DNA from: Sphingomonas sp. PAMC 26605
GTDB taxonomy: Bacteria; Pseudomonadota; Alphaproteobacteria; Sphingomonadales; Sphingomonadaceae
Direction of reading: 5' to 3'
Assembly: GCF_000241485.1 (NCBI RefSeq)
Contig: NZ_JH584241.1
Span: 168,746-218,644 of the forward strand
Length of the DNA stretch: 49,899 nt
Positions 1 through 7,791 of the stretch are shown piece after piece. The stretch's first letter is position 1. Every line of letters starts with the position of its first letter. Both the position numbers and the translations under genes were made by a program. The notes under the pieces are model-generated. The model was given only the letters and a program-made list of their open reading frames with translations. It made no database searches and was not told the DNA's origin.

Positions 1-32
1 CCGCAAGCGGGAGGGGAGTAAGAAGGGGTGGG
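1..32. repeat. Edge of a CCCTCCC-type palindromic repeat
   Basis: The first bases contain an inverted CCGC...GCGG hairpin followed by gaggggag, the same kind of sequence that closes the window at 49866-49899 and occurs at 4313-4448 and 48402-48567. It lies just downstream of the hisE stop. It is probably the end of a REP-like element that continues outside the window. Confidence 0.4.
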
Positions 33-356
33 TCAGTCCGGCGTCCGCGCCGCCTTCTCGTCGATTCCCGACACGCCTTCGCGTTTTTGGATCTCCGCGC
101 GGATGTCGTCGAGCGAGATATCGCACTCCGCCAGCAGCACGAGCAGATGGAACATCAGGTCGGTCGCCTCGCCGACGAGCGCGGCCTTGTCCTCGGTCAG
201 CGCGGCGATGACGGTCTCGACCGCTTCCTCGCCGACCTTCTGCGCGATCTTGCTGCGCCCCTTCGCGAACAGCTTGGCAGTATAGGAGGTCGCGGGGTCG
301 GCGCCGCGGCGTGCGCGGATCGTCGCCTCTAGCGTGTCGAGTGTATCTTCGGCCAT
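33..356 (-). CDS. hisE: Phosphoribosyl-ATP pyrophosphatase HisE
   Basis: HisE hydrolyses phosphoribosyl-ATP to phosphoribosyl-AMP plus pyrophosphate, the second step of histidine synthesis, in the cytoplasm. The 107-residue product has the MazG-like helical fold signature: KVGEEAVE at residues 40-47, then E63 and D66 for metal binding. The length fits a standalone HisE rather than a HisIE fusion. The frame is open further upstream, but the ATG at 354-356 starts the recognisable N-terminus. It is the last gene of the hisBHAF cluster, 31 bp after a small membrane-protein gene. hisI and hisG are not in the window. Confidence 0.95.
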   Translation of the reverse strand: MAEDTLDTLEATIRARRGADPATSYTAKLFAKGRSKIAQKVGEEAVETVIAALTEDKAALVGEATDLMFHLLVLLAECDISLDDIRAEIQKREGVSGIDEKAARTPD

Positions 357-387
357 GCGCCGGGGCTGGCCCAAGCGTGCGCTTGCG

Positions 388-576
388 TCAATCCTTGGGC
401 GTATCGCGCTTGGCAAAACGTGCCCGCATCGCGCGCCGGACGAGCCAGACGCCGAGCGCCGCGACGACGAACAGCACGATGTCGGACAGCTCGGGCCCGG
501 TGCGGACCTTGACGACACCGCTATGCGGCGCGGCAAGCGCTGGAGTGGCGAGCAGGAAGGCGAGGAGGAAACGCAT
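388..576 (-). CDS. Small secreted or membrane-anchored protein, unknown
   Basis: I do not recognise a named family. The 62-residue product starts at the ATG at 574-576. It has a signal-peptide-like start (MRFLLAFLLATPALAAP, cleavage likely near residue 15). A short linker is followed by PELSD, a hydrophobic stretch at about residues 30-46 and a basic tail (RRAMRARF). This tripartite C-terminus (Pro-Glu motif, one membrane helix, Arg cluster) resembles a sorting tail such as PEP-CTERM, although the whole protein is little more than signal plus tail. It sits between hisF and hisE on the same strand, so it is probably co-transcribed with them. Confidence 0.6.
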   Translation of the reverse strand: MRFLLAFLLATPALAAPHSGVVKVRTGPELSDIVLFVVAALGVWLVRRAMRARFAKRDTPKD

Positions 577-631
577 GACGGAAGGATACCCTCGGGCTCT
601 TAAATTTCCGTCATGCCGGACGTGACAGGGA

Positions 632-1399
632 TCACGCGACCGGCCGCCGCACCGGGATTCCCGCCGCACCCAGCGCGGCATGCGCTTCGGCAATGCTCAC
701 CTCGCCGAAATGGAAGATCGAGGCCGCCAGCACCGCGCTGGCATGTCCCTCGCTGATCCCGGCGACGAGATCGGCCAACCCGCCGACGCCGCCCGACGCC
801 ACCACCGGCACGCGCACCTGATCGGCGATCGTGCGGGTCAGCGCGAGGTCGAATCCGCTCTTGGTGCCGTCGCGGTCCATCGAAGTGACGAGCAACTCGC
901 CCGCGCCGAGCTCGGCCAGCCGCAGCGCATGCGCGACCGCGTCGATCCCGGTCGCGCGCCGGCCGCCATGCGTAAACACTTCCCAGCCGTCGCCCACGCG
1001 GCGCGCATCGACCGAGGCGACGACGCATTGGCTGCCGAACTTGTCGGCGAGCTCGGCGACGAGCTCGGGCCGCGCGACCGCGGCGGAATTGACCGCGACC
1101 TTGTCGGCGCCTGCGAGCAGCAATGCGCGCGCATCCGCGACCGAGCGCACCCCGCCGCCGACGGTCAGCGGCATGAAACACACTTCGGCGGTGCGGCGCA
1201 CGACGTCGAGGATCGTGCCGCGCGCCTCATGGCTCGCGCCGATGTCGAGGAAGCAGAGCTCGTCGGCGCCGGCGGCGTCATAGGCGCGCGCCTGCTCGAC
1301 CGGATCGCCGGCATCCTTGAGATCGACGAAGTTGACGCCCTTGACGACGCGGCCGTTGGCAACGTCGAGACAGGGGATGACACGCGCGCGGACGGTCAT
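632..1399 (-). CDS. hisF: Imidazole glycerol phosphate synthase, cyclase subunit HisF
   Basis: HisF is the (beta-alpha)8 cyclase half of IGP synthase. It uses ammonia from HisH to convert PRFAR to imidazole glycerol phosphate and AICAR. The 255-residue product has the expected catalytic aspartates: Asp12 in the RVIPCLDV strand and Asp131 in VASVDARR. Phosphate-binding glycine loops follow (GGGVRS near 81-86 and a C-terminal ASGGVG). The ATG at 1397-1399 overlaps the stop of the upstream small gene by 4 bp (ATGA), which suggests translational coupling. The longer open frame to 1516 is not needed. Confidence 0.96.
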   Translation of the reverse strand: MTVRARVIPCLDVANGRVVKGVNFVDLKDAGDPVEQARAYDAAGADELCFLDIGASHEARGTILDVVRRTAEVCFMPLTVGGGVRSVADARALLLAGADKVAVNSAAVARPELVAELADKFGSQCVVASVDARRVGDGWEVFTHGGRRATGIDAVAHALRLAELGAGELLVTSMDRDGTKSGFDLALTRTIADQVRVPVVASGGVGGLADLVAGISEGHASAVLAASIFHFGEVSIAEAHAALGAAGIPVRRPVA

Positions 1400-1626
1400 A
1401 GAGAGAGGAGCACGAGAATTGCGTAGCCAACGATCATCCCGCAGATAAGCGCGATCCTTGCTGAAGTTGCTACCCAGAAAAGAACTGGCCGATCGACGCG
1501 TGTCGCTTCGATCCATTGCATACCCATAATGAAGCGCGTCTCACCACGATTCAAATCAGACCACACGCTGCCGACACCCACGAGACAGATTAGCACCGCT
1601 ATGGCGGTGAAGACGGCAAGGTTCAC
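1396..1626 (-). CDS. Small two-helix membrane protein embedded between hisA and hisF
   Basis: The 76-residue product is unrecognised. It has one hydrophobic helix at about residues 4-22 and a second at about 50-74, with a polar loop between ([11 protein letters not shown]). It begins with GTG at 1624-1626, overlapping the hisA stop (GTGA), and its own stop overlaps the hisF start (ATGA). Both junctions are thus 4-bp overlaps. This strongly supports real translation and coupling to the histidine genes, although nothing in the sequence links it to histidine chemistry. Confidence 0.7.
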   Translation of the reverse strand: MNLAVFTAIAVLICLVGVGSVWSDLNRGETRFIMGMQWIEATRVDRPVLFWVATSARIALICGMIVGYAILVLLSL

Positions 1627-2357
1627 GCCGCCGCCGCCACGGCGATCGCCGCCGCCAGATCGAGCCGGCCGTCATACAGCGCACGCCCGGTAATCACGCC
1701 TTCGATCCCGTCGCGCGCGTGCAGCGCCAGCACATGGATTTCCGCGATCCCCTTGACGCCACCGCTGGCGATCACCGGGATCTTCACCGCGCGCGCCAGG
1801 TCGACCGTCGCCTGGACGTTCGCGCCTTTCAGCATTCCATCGCGCCCGACGTCGGTGAACAACAGCGCCGCGACACCCGCATCCTCGAACTGCCGCGCCA
1901 TGTCGGCGACCTCGACGGTCGAGACGTCGGCCCAGCCCTTGGTCGCGACGAAGCCATCCTTCGCATCGACCGCAACGACGATCCCGCCGGGGAAATCGCG
2001 CGCGGCCGCGCGCACCAGATCAGGGTTTTCCAGCGCCGCCGTGCCGATCACCACGCGCGACACGCCCATGTCGAACCAGCGTTCGATCCCCGCGCGGTCG
2101 CGGATACCGCCGCCCAGCTGGACATGGCCGGGGAAGCGCTTGACGATCTCCGCGACCGCCTCGCCATTGACCGAATGCCCCGCGAACGCGCCGTCGAGAT
2201 CGACGACGTGCAGATATTCCGCCCCCTGCTCGGCGAACAGCATCGCTTGGCGCGCGGGATCGTCGCCATAGACGGTGGCGCGGTCCATATCGCCCTCGGC
2301 GAGGCGGACGACCTGGCCACCCTTGAGGTCGATCGCGGGGAAGATGATCAGCGTCAT
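1623..2357 (-). CDS. hisA: Phosphoribosylformimino-5-aminoimidazole carboxamide ribotide isomerase HisA
   Basis: HisA isomerises ProFAR to PRFAR, the step before HisFH. The 244-residue TIM-barrel protein starts IIFPAIDLKGGQ, with the catalytic Asp10, and has the second catalytic aspartate at 131 (VAVDAKDG). Phosphate loops LGGGIRD near 81-87 and ASGGVKG in the C-terminal half are present. The stop overlaps the GTG of the small membrane-protein gene. A palindromic repeat fills the 97-bp gap to hisH upstream. Confidence 0.96.
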   Translation of the reverse strand: MTLIIFPAIDLKGGQVVRLAEGDMDRATVYGDDPARQAMLFAEQGAEYLHVVDLDGAFAGHSVNGEAVAEIVKRFPGHVQLGGGIRDRAGIERWFDMGVSRVVIGTAALENPDLVRAAARDFPGGIVVAVDAKDGFVATKGWADVSTVEVADMARQFEDAGVAALLFTDVGRDGMLKGANVQATVDLARAVKIPVIASGGVKGIAEIHVLALHARDGIEGVITGRALYDGRLDLAAAIAVAAAA

Positions 2358-2375
2358 GAAATCCTCGTCGCCCAG

Positions 2376-2443
2376 GCGCAGGCCGGGGCCGTTAGATTGT
2401 GGTGTCCGTCGGATGCCCCAAACGCAGCGGCCCCGGCCTGCGC
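2376..2443. repeat. REP-like inverted repeat between hisH and hisA
   Basis: Two 15-base arms, 2376-2390 and 2429-2443, are perfect reverse complements built around GGCCGGGGCC, with a 38-base spacer. The arms match the core of the repeats at 21750-21841, 43412-43505 and 46521-46618, so this is a dispersed family. No coding frame crosses it. It may form an mRNA hairpin within the his transcript. Confidence 0.8.
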
Positions 2444-2454
2444 CGGCGCGACGA

Positions 2455-3060
2455 TTACGGCTTCCACGTCAGGAACCTCTCGAGCAGTGCAAGACCGTAG
2501 CGCTGGCTCTTTTCGGGATGGAATTGCACGCCGAGCAGATTGTCGCGCCCGATCGCGGCGGTGACTGGGCCAGCATGCTCGGTCGTCGCGAGCGTGTCGG
2601 CGCCGTCGAAGGCGTAGCTGTGCAGGAAATAGGCCTCGCCCGGTACGATCAGCGCGTGCGGGGTGGTGGGCACGACGTCGTTCCAGCCCATGTGCGGGAC
2701 CTTCGCGGTCGTATCGTCGGGCGTGAGGTGCCGCACCGTGCCGGCGATCCAGCCGAGCCCGGCATGGACGCCGTGCTCCTCGCCGGTATCGGCCATCAGC
2801 TGCATTCCGACGCAGATGCCGAGGAAGGGGACGCCATCGCGGCGGACGCGCTGCTCGAGCGCCTCGACCATGCCGGGGACGGCGCGGAGCGCCGCGGCGC
2901 AGGCGCCGAACGCACCGACGCCGGGGAGGACGATGCGATCGGCCTTGAGGACCGCGTCGGCATCGGCGGTGACGAGCACGTCGGCGCCGCCCGCGGCTTT
3001 CAGCGCGTTGGCGACCGAGTGGAGGTTGCCCGCGCCGTAATCGATGAGGGCGAGGGTCAT
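2455..3060 (-). CDS. hisH: Imidazole glycerol phosphate synthase, glutaminase subunit HisH
   Basis: HisH is a class I glutamine amidotransferase that supplies ammonia to HisF. The 201-residue product opens with LIDYGAGN and has the nucleophile Cys83 in GICVGMQLM. His181 and Glu183 in QFHPEKSQ complete the catalytic triad. The ATG at 3058-3060 gives the canonical N-terminus; the frame runs further up into the adjacent palindromic repeat and should not be extended there. Confidence 0.96.
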   Translation of the reverse strand: MTLALIDYGAGNLHSVANALKAAGGADVLVTADADAVLKADRIVLPGVGAFGACAAALRAVPGMVEALEQRVRRDGVPFLGICVGMQLMADTGEEHGVHAGLGWIAGTVRHLTPDDTTAKVPHMGWNDVVPTTPHALIVPGEAYFLHSYAFDGADTLATTEHAGPVTAAIGRDNLLGVQFHPEKSQRYGLALLERFLTWKP

Positions 3061-3069
3061 GCCCCGCCC

Positions 3070-3150
3070 GTCACCCCAGCGAAAGCTGGGGTCTCCTTGT
3101 GGAGAGCGCGGCACTCGCCCCATGGAGATCCCAGCTTTCGCTGGGATGAC
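3070..3150. repeat. REP-like double hairpin between hisB and hisH
   Basis: The left unit CCCCAGCGAAAGCTGGGG and the right unit TCCCAGCTTTCGCTGGGA are each self-complementary and also near-complementary to one another. GTCA and TGAC bound the element at its outer ends. It is a sequence variant of the same outward GTCACCCC architecture seen at 43412-43505. It fills the hisB-hisH gap. Confidence 0.75.
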
Positions 3151-3166
3151 GCGGTCCTGGGAAGGC

Positions 3167-3754
3167 TCACAACGTCCCCTTGGTGCTGGGGATCACCCCC
3201 GCTTTCCGCGGATCGAGCTCAACCGCTTCGCGCAAAGCGCGCGCGACGCCCTTGAATGCCGCCTCGGCGATGTGATGATTGTTCGACCCGTACAGCGTCT
3301 CGATGTGGAGCGTGATCCCCGCGGTCTGCGCGAACGAATGGAAGAAATGCTCGAACATCTCGGTATCCATCTCGCCCAGCCGCTTCTGTGAGAATTCGGT
3401 TTTCCACACGAGGTACGGCCGCCCGGAAATGTCGATCGCGACGCGGGTCAGCGTCTCGTCCATCGGCGAATGCGCATCGGCATAGCGGCGGATGCCGCGC
3501 TTTTCGCCCAATGCTTCGAGAATCGCCGCGCCGATCGCCAGCCCGGTGTCCTCGACGGTGTGATGCTGGTCGATATGGAGATCGCCGACGGTCTTGACGT
3601 CGAGGTCGATCAGCGAATGCCGGCTGAGCTGTTCGAGCATGTGATCGAAGAAGCCGATCCCCGTCGAAATGGTGAACGCTCCCGTTCCATCGAGGTTGAC
3701 CGTTACGTCGATCGACGTTTCGCTGGTCCGGCGGCTGATCGTGGCGGTGCGCAT
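3167..3754 (-). CDS. hisB: Imidazoleglycerol-phosphate dehydratase HisB
   Basis: HisB dehydrates imidazole glycerol phosphate to imidazole acetol phosphate using a Mn2+ cluster. The 195-residue product has the duplicated fold's metal motifs: [12 protein letters not shown] near residues 36-47, DQHHTVED near 62-69, and a later SNNHHIAE. It is the monofunctional form, without an N-terminal phosphatase domain. The ATG at 3752-3754 is chosen because it starts [13 protein letters not shown], a typical beginning; the frame extends upstream without similarity. It is the first gene of the left his cluster and diverges from sspB across 71 bp. Confidence 0.96.
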   Translation of the reverse strand: MRTATISRRTSETSIDVTVNLDGTGAFTISTGIGFFDHMLEQLSRHSLIDLDVKTVGDLHIDQHHTVEDTGLAIGAAILEALGEKRGIRRYADAHSPMDETLTRVAIDISGRPYLVWKTEFSQKRLGEMDTEMFEHFFHSFAQTAGITLHIETLYGSNNHHIAEAAFKGVARALREAVELDPRKAGVIPSTKGTL

Positions 3755-3825
3755 TTGCTTCCCATAGCGCGCTGGGGGACGCATGCAATCTTGACCCGCG
3801 ACCAAACCGCGCTACCCAAGGGGGC

Positions 3826-4308
3826 ATGAGCGATGGCATGCCCGATAGCCTGATTCCCTACGATGACATCGTACAGGAAGCCCTGCGTGCCGTGGTCGGC
3901 CGCGTCCTCGGCTCGGTCGCGACCAATGGCGGTCTGCCCGGCGAGCATCATTTCTACATCACCTTCAAGACGCAGGCGCCCGGCGTCGACATCCCGCAGC
4001 GGCTGCTCGAGCGCTTCCCCGACGAGATGACGATCGTGATGCAGAACCGCTATTGGGATCTGGTCGTCGACGACGAGCGTTTCTCGGTGGGACTGAGCTT
4101 CAACCAGGTCGCCTCGAAACTGGTGATTCCCTATTCGGCGATCACCGGTTTCCATGATCCTGCGGTCAATTTCGAGCTGCGTTTCCAGGCGCAGGACGTC
4201 CCCGAAGGCCCCGAGCCGCATGATTCGGCCGAGAATGACGAGCCGGTCCACACGCCGGTCGAGGACGGTTCGAACGTCGTCGCGGTGGATTTTAAAAGAA
4301 AAAAGTAA
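3826..4308 (+). CDS. sspB: ClpXP adaptor SspB (alphaproteobacterial type)
   Basis: SspB tethers ssrA-tagged and other substrates to ClpXP for degradation. The 160-residue product matches the alphaproteobacterial SspB core: SLIPYDDIVQEALR at the N-terminus, HHFYITFKT near residue 45, and VGLSFNQVASKLVIPY near 87-102. An acidic, disordered linker follows. It ends in a short hydrophobic-basic tail (VVAVDFKRKK) in the position of the ClpX-binding peptide. An ATG at 3838 is an alternative start. It is divergent from hisB. Confidence 0.9.
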   Translation: MSDGMPDSLIPYDDIVQEALRAVVGRVLGSVATNGGLPGEHHFYITFKTQAPGVDIPQRLLERFPDEMTIVMQNRYWDLVVDDERFSVGLSFNQVASKLVIPYSAITGFHDPAVNFELRFQAQDVPEGPEPHDSAENDEPVHTPVEDGSNVVAVDFKRKK

Positions 4309-4312
4309 GTCT

Positions 4313-4448
4313 CCCTCTCCCAGCGGGAGAGGGAAGGGGCCCGCTCGGCGCAGCCGAGTGGGAAGGGTGAGGGTAGTTCACGCCCCAACCCTGTCCTCAC
4401 CCTTCCGCCGCTTTGCGGCTCCCTCCCTCTCCCAAAGGGAGAGGGAAT
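4313..4448. repeat. CCCTCTCCC-type palindromic repeat pair between sspB and fumC
   Basis: CTCCCTCTCCCAGCGGGAG... on the left and CTCCCTCTCCCAAAGGGAG... on the right are two local hairpins, with GCTCGGCGCAGCCGAG and CCGCTTTGCGG between them. The unit differs from the GGCCCCGG family and looks related to 10668-10803 and 48402-48567. It lies between two plus-strand genes, so it may form mRNA hairpins after sspB. Confidence 0.7.
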
Positions 4449-4459
4449 GAGGAGGCTGA

Positions 4460-5842
4460 ATGACCGACACCCGCACCGAAACCGATTCGCTTGGGGCGAT
4501 CGAAGTCCCCGCCGCCGCCTATTGGGGCGCGCAGACGCAGCGCTCGATCGAGAATTTCCCCTTTCCCGCGACCGAGCGGATGCCGCTCGCGATCATCCAC
4601 GCGCTCGCGCTCGTCAAACAGGCCGCCGCCCGCGTGAACCGCACGCACGGCCTCGCGCTCGAAATCGCCGACGCGATCGAATCGGCCGCTGGCGAGGTGG
4701 CCGCGGGCACGCTCGACGACCAGTTCCCGCTCGTCATCTGGCAGACCGGCAGCGGCACCCAGTCGAACATGAACGTCAACGAGGTGATCGCCGGCCGCGC
4801 CAACGAGGTGCTGACAGGCACGCGCGGCGGCAAGACGCCCGTCCACCCCAACGATCACGTCAACATGAGCCAGTCGTCGAACGACAGTTTCCCGACCGCG
4901 CTCCACGTCGCCGCCTCGCTCGCGGTGACCGAGCGCCTCTCGCCCGCGCATGGCCGGTTGAAGGGCGCGCTCGGCGCCAAGGCCGCAGCATGGGCGGACG
5001 TGGTCAAGATCGGCCGCACGCATCTCCAGGACGCGACCCCGCTGACGCTGGGCCAGGAATTTTCGGGTTATGAGCGGCAGCTCGCGATGGCCGGCTCGCG
5101 GATCTGGGCGGCGCAGGCCGAGCTGTTCGCGCTCGCGCAAGGCGGCACCGCGGTCGGAACCGGGCTCAACGCGCCCGACGGCTTCGGCGCGGCGTTCGCG
5201 CATGAGATCGCCGAGATCACCGGGCTGCCGTTCGTCACCGCCGAGAACAAGTTCGAGGCGCTCGCGTCGAACGATCCGATCGTCCAGCTGTCGGGTACGC
5301 TCAACACGCTGGCAGTTGCGCTGACCAAGATCGCCAACGACATCCGTTTGCTCGGCTCCGGGCCGCGCTCGGGTCTCGGCGAACTGCATCTGCCCGAGAA
5401 CGAGCCCGGCAGCTCGATCATGCCGGGCAAGGTCAACCCGACCCAGTGTGAGATGCTGACGATGGTCGCCGCGCAGGTAATCGGCAATCATCAGGCGATC
5501 ACGATCGGGGGTTTGCAGGGGCATCTCGAACTCAACGTGTTCAAGCCGATGCTCGGCGCGGCGCTGCTGCGCTCGATCGACCTGCTCAGCGTCGGGATGG
5601 CGAGCTTTGCCGAGCGCTGCGTCGAGGGAATCGAACCGAATCGCGACCGAATCACCGAGCTGGTCGATCGCTCGCTGATGCTCGTCACCGCGCTCGCACC
5701 CGAGATCGGCTACGACAATGCCGCCAGGATCGCCAAGCACGCGCACCACGAAGGGCTGACGCTGAAAGAGGCCGGTCTTGCGCTCGGGCTCGTCGATGCC
5801 GCGACGTTCGAACGATTGGTCCGCCCCGAAAGCATGGTCTAA
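4460..5842 (+). CDS. fumC: Class II fumarate hydratase FumC
   Basis: This iron-independent fumarase interconverts fumarate and malate in the TCA cycle. The 460-residue product shows family landmarks in order: YWGAQTQRS near 24-32, the active-site stretch [12 protein letters not shown] near 98-109, and [17 protein letters not shown] near 135-151. The aspartase/fumarase signature [12 protein letters not shown] lies near 315-326. The length is typical. It is preceded by the palindromic repeat, so it probably has its own promoter or is expressed from the sspB side. Confidence 0.96.
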   Translation: MTDTRTETDSLGAIEVPAAAYWGAQTQRSIENFPFPATERMPLAIIHALALVKQAAARVNRTHGLALEIADAIESAAGEVAAGTLDDQFPLVIWQTGSGTQSNMNVNEVIAGRANEVLTGTRGGKTPVHPNDHVNMSQSSNDSFPTALHVAASLAVTERLSPAHGRLKGALGAKAAAWADVVKIGRTHLQDATPLTLGQEFSGYERQLAMAGSRIWAAQAELFALAQGGTAVGTGLNAPDGFGAAFAHEIAEITGLPFVTAENKFEALASNDPIVQLSGTLNTLAVALTKIANDIRLLGSGPRSGLGELHLPENEPGSSIMPGKVNPTQCEMLTMVAAQVIGNHQAITIGGLQGHLELNVFKPMLGAALLRSIDLLSVGMASFAERCVEGIEPNRDRITELVDRSLMLVTALAPEIGYDNAARIAKHAHHEGLTLKEAGLALGLVDAATFERLVRPESMV

Positions 5843-5899
5843 TCCATTCGGAACCATCGGCCGATTCGTGCGCTGAGCGTAACGAACGGGAGAAAGACG

Positions 5900-6121
5900 A
5901 TGAGTTTCACGACGATGATCGGCGCCGCCATCGGCGCGGCAATCGATGGGTCGAGCGGCGACGACAGCAGTGTCGATGGCGCGATCGAAGGCGCGATCGT
6001 CGCCAATGTGGTGAAGGCGGTGATCCCGCTTGCTTTGACCTTCGCGACCGGCTGGCTCGTGCTGCGCGGTTTGGGCCAGCTCAAGGACCGCGCGTTCGGC
6101 GAAGACTCGGCGGCGCGCTGA
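5900..6121 (+). CDS. Small membrane protein, unknown
   Basis: The 73-residue product has no recognised family. It starts at an ATG with a good Shine-Dalgarno (GGGAGA, 7 bases upstream). It is glycine/alanine and aspartate rich at the N-terminus (GAAIGAAIDGSSGDDSS) and has one membrane helix at about residues 41-60 (VIPLALTFATGWLVLRGL). A short polar tail follows. It lies between fumC and gmk on the same strand. Codon use resembles its neighbours. Confidence 0.6.
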   Translation: MSFTTMIGAAIGAAIDGSSGDDSSVDGAIEGAIVANVVKAVIPLALTFATGWLVLRGLGQLKDRAFGEDSAAR

Positions 6122-6166
6122 CCGCCATGCCTTGACGGGAGGGGCGAGCGCGCGCCACTAGCGCGC

Positions 6167-6823
6167 ATGGTCGATCATCGCTCCTCCCAGCCCAAGAGTT
6201 TCAAGCGCCGCGGGCTGATGTTCGTTTTGTCCTCGCCATCGGGCGCGGGCAAGTCGACGATCGCCAACCGGCTGCTCAAGGAAGAACGCAACCGCATCAA
6301 GATGTCGGTGTCGTACACCACCCGCGCGCCGCGCAAGGGCGAGGTCGACGGCAAGGACTATCATTTCGTCGACAAGGAGACCTTCCGCGCGATGGCGGAG
6401 GACGACCAGTTCCTCGAATGGGCGCGCGTGTTCGACGAGCGCTACGGCACACCGCGCGACACCGTGTTCAAGGATCTTGAGCACGGGCAGGACATCCTGT
6501 TCGACATCGACTGGCAGGGCGCGCAGCAATTGTTCCAGCTCGCCGGCGGCGATGTCGTGCGCGTCTTCATCCTGCCGCCCGGTCTCAAGACGCTGCGCCA
6601 GCGACTCGAAAACCGCGCGACCGATACGCAGGAGGTCATCGACCGGCGCATGGACCGCGCCACCGCCGAGGTGAGCCATTGGGACGGCTATGACTATGTG
6701 CTGGTCAACGACGATCTCGACGATTGCTACGAGTGCGTCCAGACGATCCTCACCGCCGAACGGCTAAAGCGCTCGCGCCAGCGCGGGATGATCGGCTTTA
6801 TCCGGCGGCTGCCCGAGAAATAA
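6167..6823 (+). CDS. gmk: Guanylate kinase
   Basis: This enzyme phosphorylates GMP to GDP with ATP in nucleotide salvage and supply. The 218-residue product has the P-loop SSPSGAGKST ending near residue 31. The GMP-binding region SVSYTTRAPRKGEVDGKDYHF lies near 46-66 and the lid arginines (RLENRATD) near 150. An N-terminal extension of about 17 residues (RSSQPKSFKRR) precedes the usual start; an internal ATG at residue 18 is the alternative. It converges with the ATP12 gene with only 7 bp between the stops. Confidence 0.95.
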   Translation: MVDHRSSQPKSFKRRGLMFVLSSPSGAGKSTIANRLLKEERNRIKMSVSYTTRAPRKGEVDGKDYHFVDKETFRAMAEDDQFLEWARVFDERYGTPRDTVFKDLEHGQDILFDIDWQGAQQLFQLAGGDVVRVFILPPGLKTLRQRLENRATDTQEVIDRRMDRATAEVSHWDGYDYVLVNDDLDDCYECVQTILTAERLKRSRQRGMIGFIRRLPEK

Positions 6824-6830
6824 GCGCGCC

Positions 6831-7517
6831 TCAGTCGCGCAACAGCTCGAGCATCCGCACCCCGGCACCGTAATCGCGTCGGCGCGCGGCAATGCCCGCT
6901 TCGGCGAGCGGATCGCGGCCCCAGCGCTGGGCCTGATAGTCCTCGTCGAGCGTGACCGCGTCCCAAATCTGCTCGGGCGTCGCCGCCTGTTCGGTGAGCG
7001 CGAGCGCGGCGATCAGCGATCCGCCGATCGTCACCACCGGCGACAGCGCCGCGAGCTCATAGGCCCCGCGCGCGGCGATCGCGTCGCCGAGTCGCGCCAG
7101 CGTCAACGCCGGCTGCGCGCGGTGGAGGATGCCCGTCGCCACCTCGATATGCACGTCGTAACGCTGCCGCGCCCAGTCGAGTAGCGGATCCCACGCCAAG
7201 GCCTGGCGCGCTACCAGATCCTCGGGCGAGTCGGCGCGGTAGCAGAGCAGGTCGCTCTCGCCATACGCCGCCAGCCCTTGCGCGAAGAGCGCGGGGTCGG
7301 GCGAGATCCGGTCGATCGCGGCATTGGCGAGTCCGGTCAGCGGCATCGCACGCGGGTCGATCTCGCCCTCGACCGCGCGCCATTCGGCGGCGACCGCCTC
7401 GGCGAGCGCATCCGTCGGAAGGGCGAGCGGCGCGCGCCCGGGGGTGCGCACCGGCTTGCCGTCGAGAAAGACGGCGCGGGTTTCGTCGAGGGTGACGGTG
7501 GTCCAGAAACGCTTCAT
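6831..7517 (-). CDS. ATP12-family F1-ATPase assembly chaperone
   Basis: ATP12 proteins bind the F1 alpha subunit before it joins beta, in mitochondria and alphaproteobacteria. The 228-residue product begins KRFWTTVTLDE and has the family stretches VFLDGKPVRTPGRAPLALPT, AVAAEWRAVEGEIDPRAMPLT and SDLLCYRA. Start chosen at the ATG at 7515-7517; the upstream extension is an open frame without similarity. It is the last gene of the run that begins with crcB. Confidence 0.9.
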   Translation of the reverse strand: MKRFWTTVTLDETRAVFLDGKPVRTPGRAPLALPTDALAEAVAAEWRAVEGEIDPRAMPLTGLANAAIDRISPDPALFAQGLAAYGESDLLCYRADSPEDLVARQALAWDPLLDWARQRYDVHIEVATGILHRAQPALTLARLGDAIAARGAYELAALSPVVTIGGSLIAALALTEQAATPEQIWDAVTLDEDYQAQRWGRDPLAEAGIAARRRDYGAGVRMLELLRD

Positions 7518-7569
7518 GGCTCCGGCTATAGCGCGACAGCCCCGCCCGTCACCCCCGTGATCGCGGCGC

Positions 7570-7791
7570 CTATTCCTCGGGCGGCGTCCGCCAGCGGCGC
7601 GCAAGCGCGCGCGGGACGATCGCGATCATCAGCAGCGCCGCCAGCACGAGCGCGGTGCCGATCGCCTTCGGGAGCGTCGCATGCGCCCGCGCGATCAGAA
7701 CGAGCCCCAGGATCGCGCCCGCGGCGCCCGCCAGGCGCGTCGCCGCCAGCGCGAAATAGCGGTTGCGCGCGGTCGTGTCGGGATCGGTCAT
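7570..7791 (-). CDS. Small two-helix membrane protein
   Basis: The 73-residue product has hydrophobic helices at about residues 14-34 and 43-61, a short cytoplasmic start (MTDPDTTARNRYFALAATR) and a basic, proline-containing tail (RRWRTPPEE). Its ATG overlaps the stop of the upstream HAD phosphatase gene by 4 bp (ATGA), so it is probably translated by coupling. No family function is recognised. Confidence 0.7.
   Translation of the reverse strand: MTDPDTTARNRYFALAATRLAGAAGAILGLVLIARAHATLPKAIGTALVLAALLMIAIVPRALARRWRTPPEE

Noticed and set aside
3755..3825. Histidine leader-peptide attenuator before hisB
   Set aside because: The 71-bp gap has no short ORF with a run of His codons and no terminator hairpin.
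4397..5857. A 486-codon minus-strand frame opposite fumC
   Set aside because: Shadow of fumC, no recognisable protein features.
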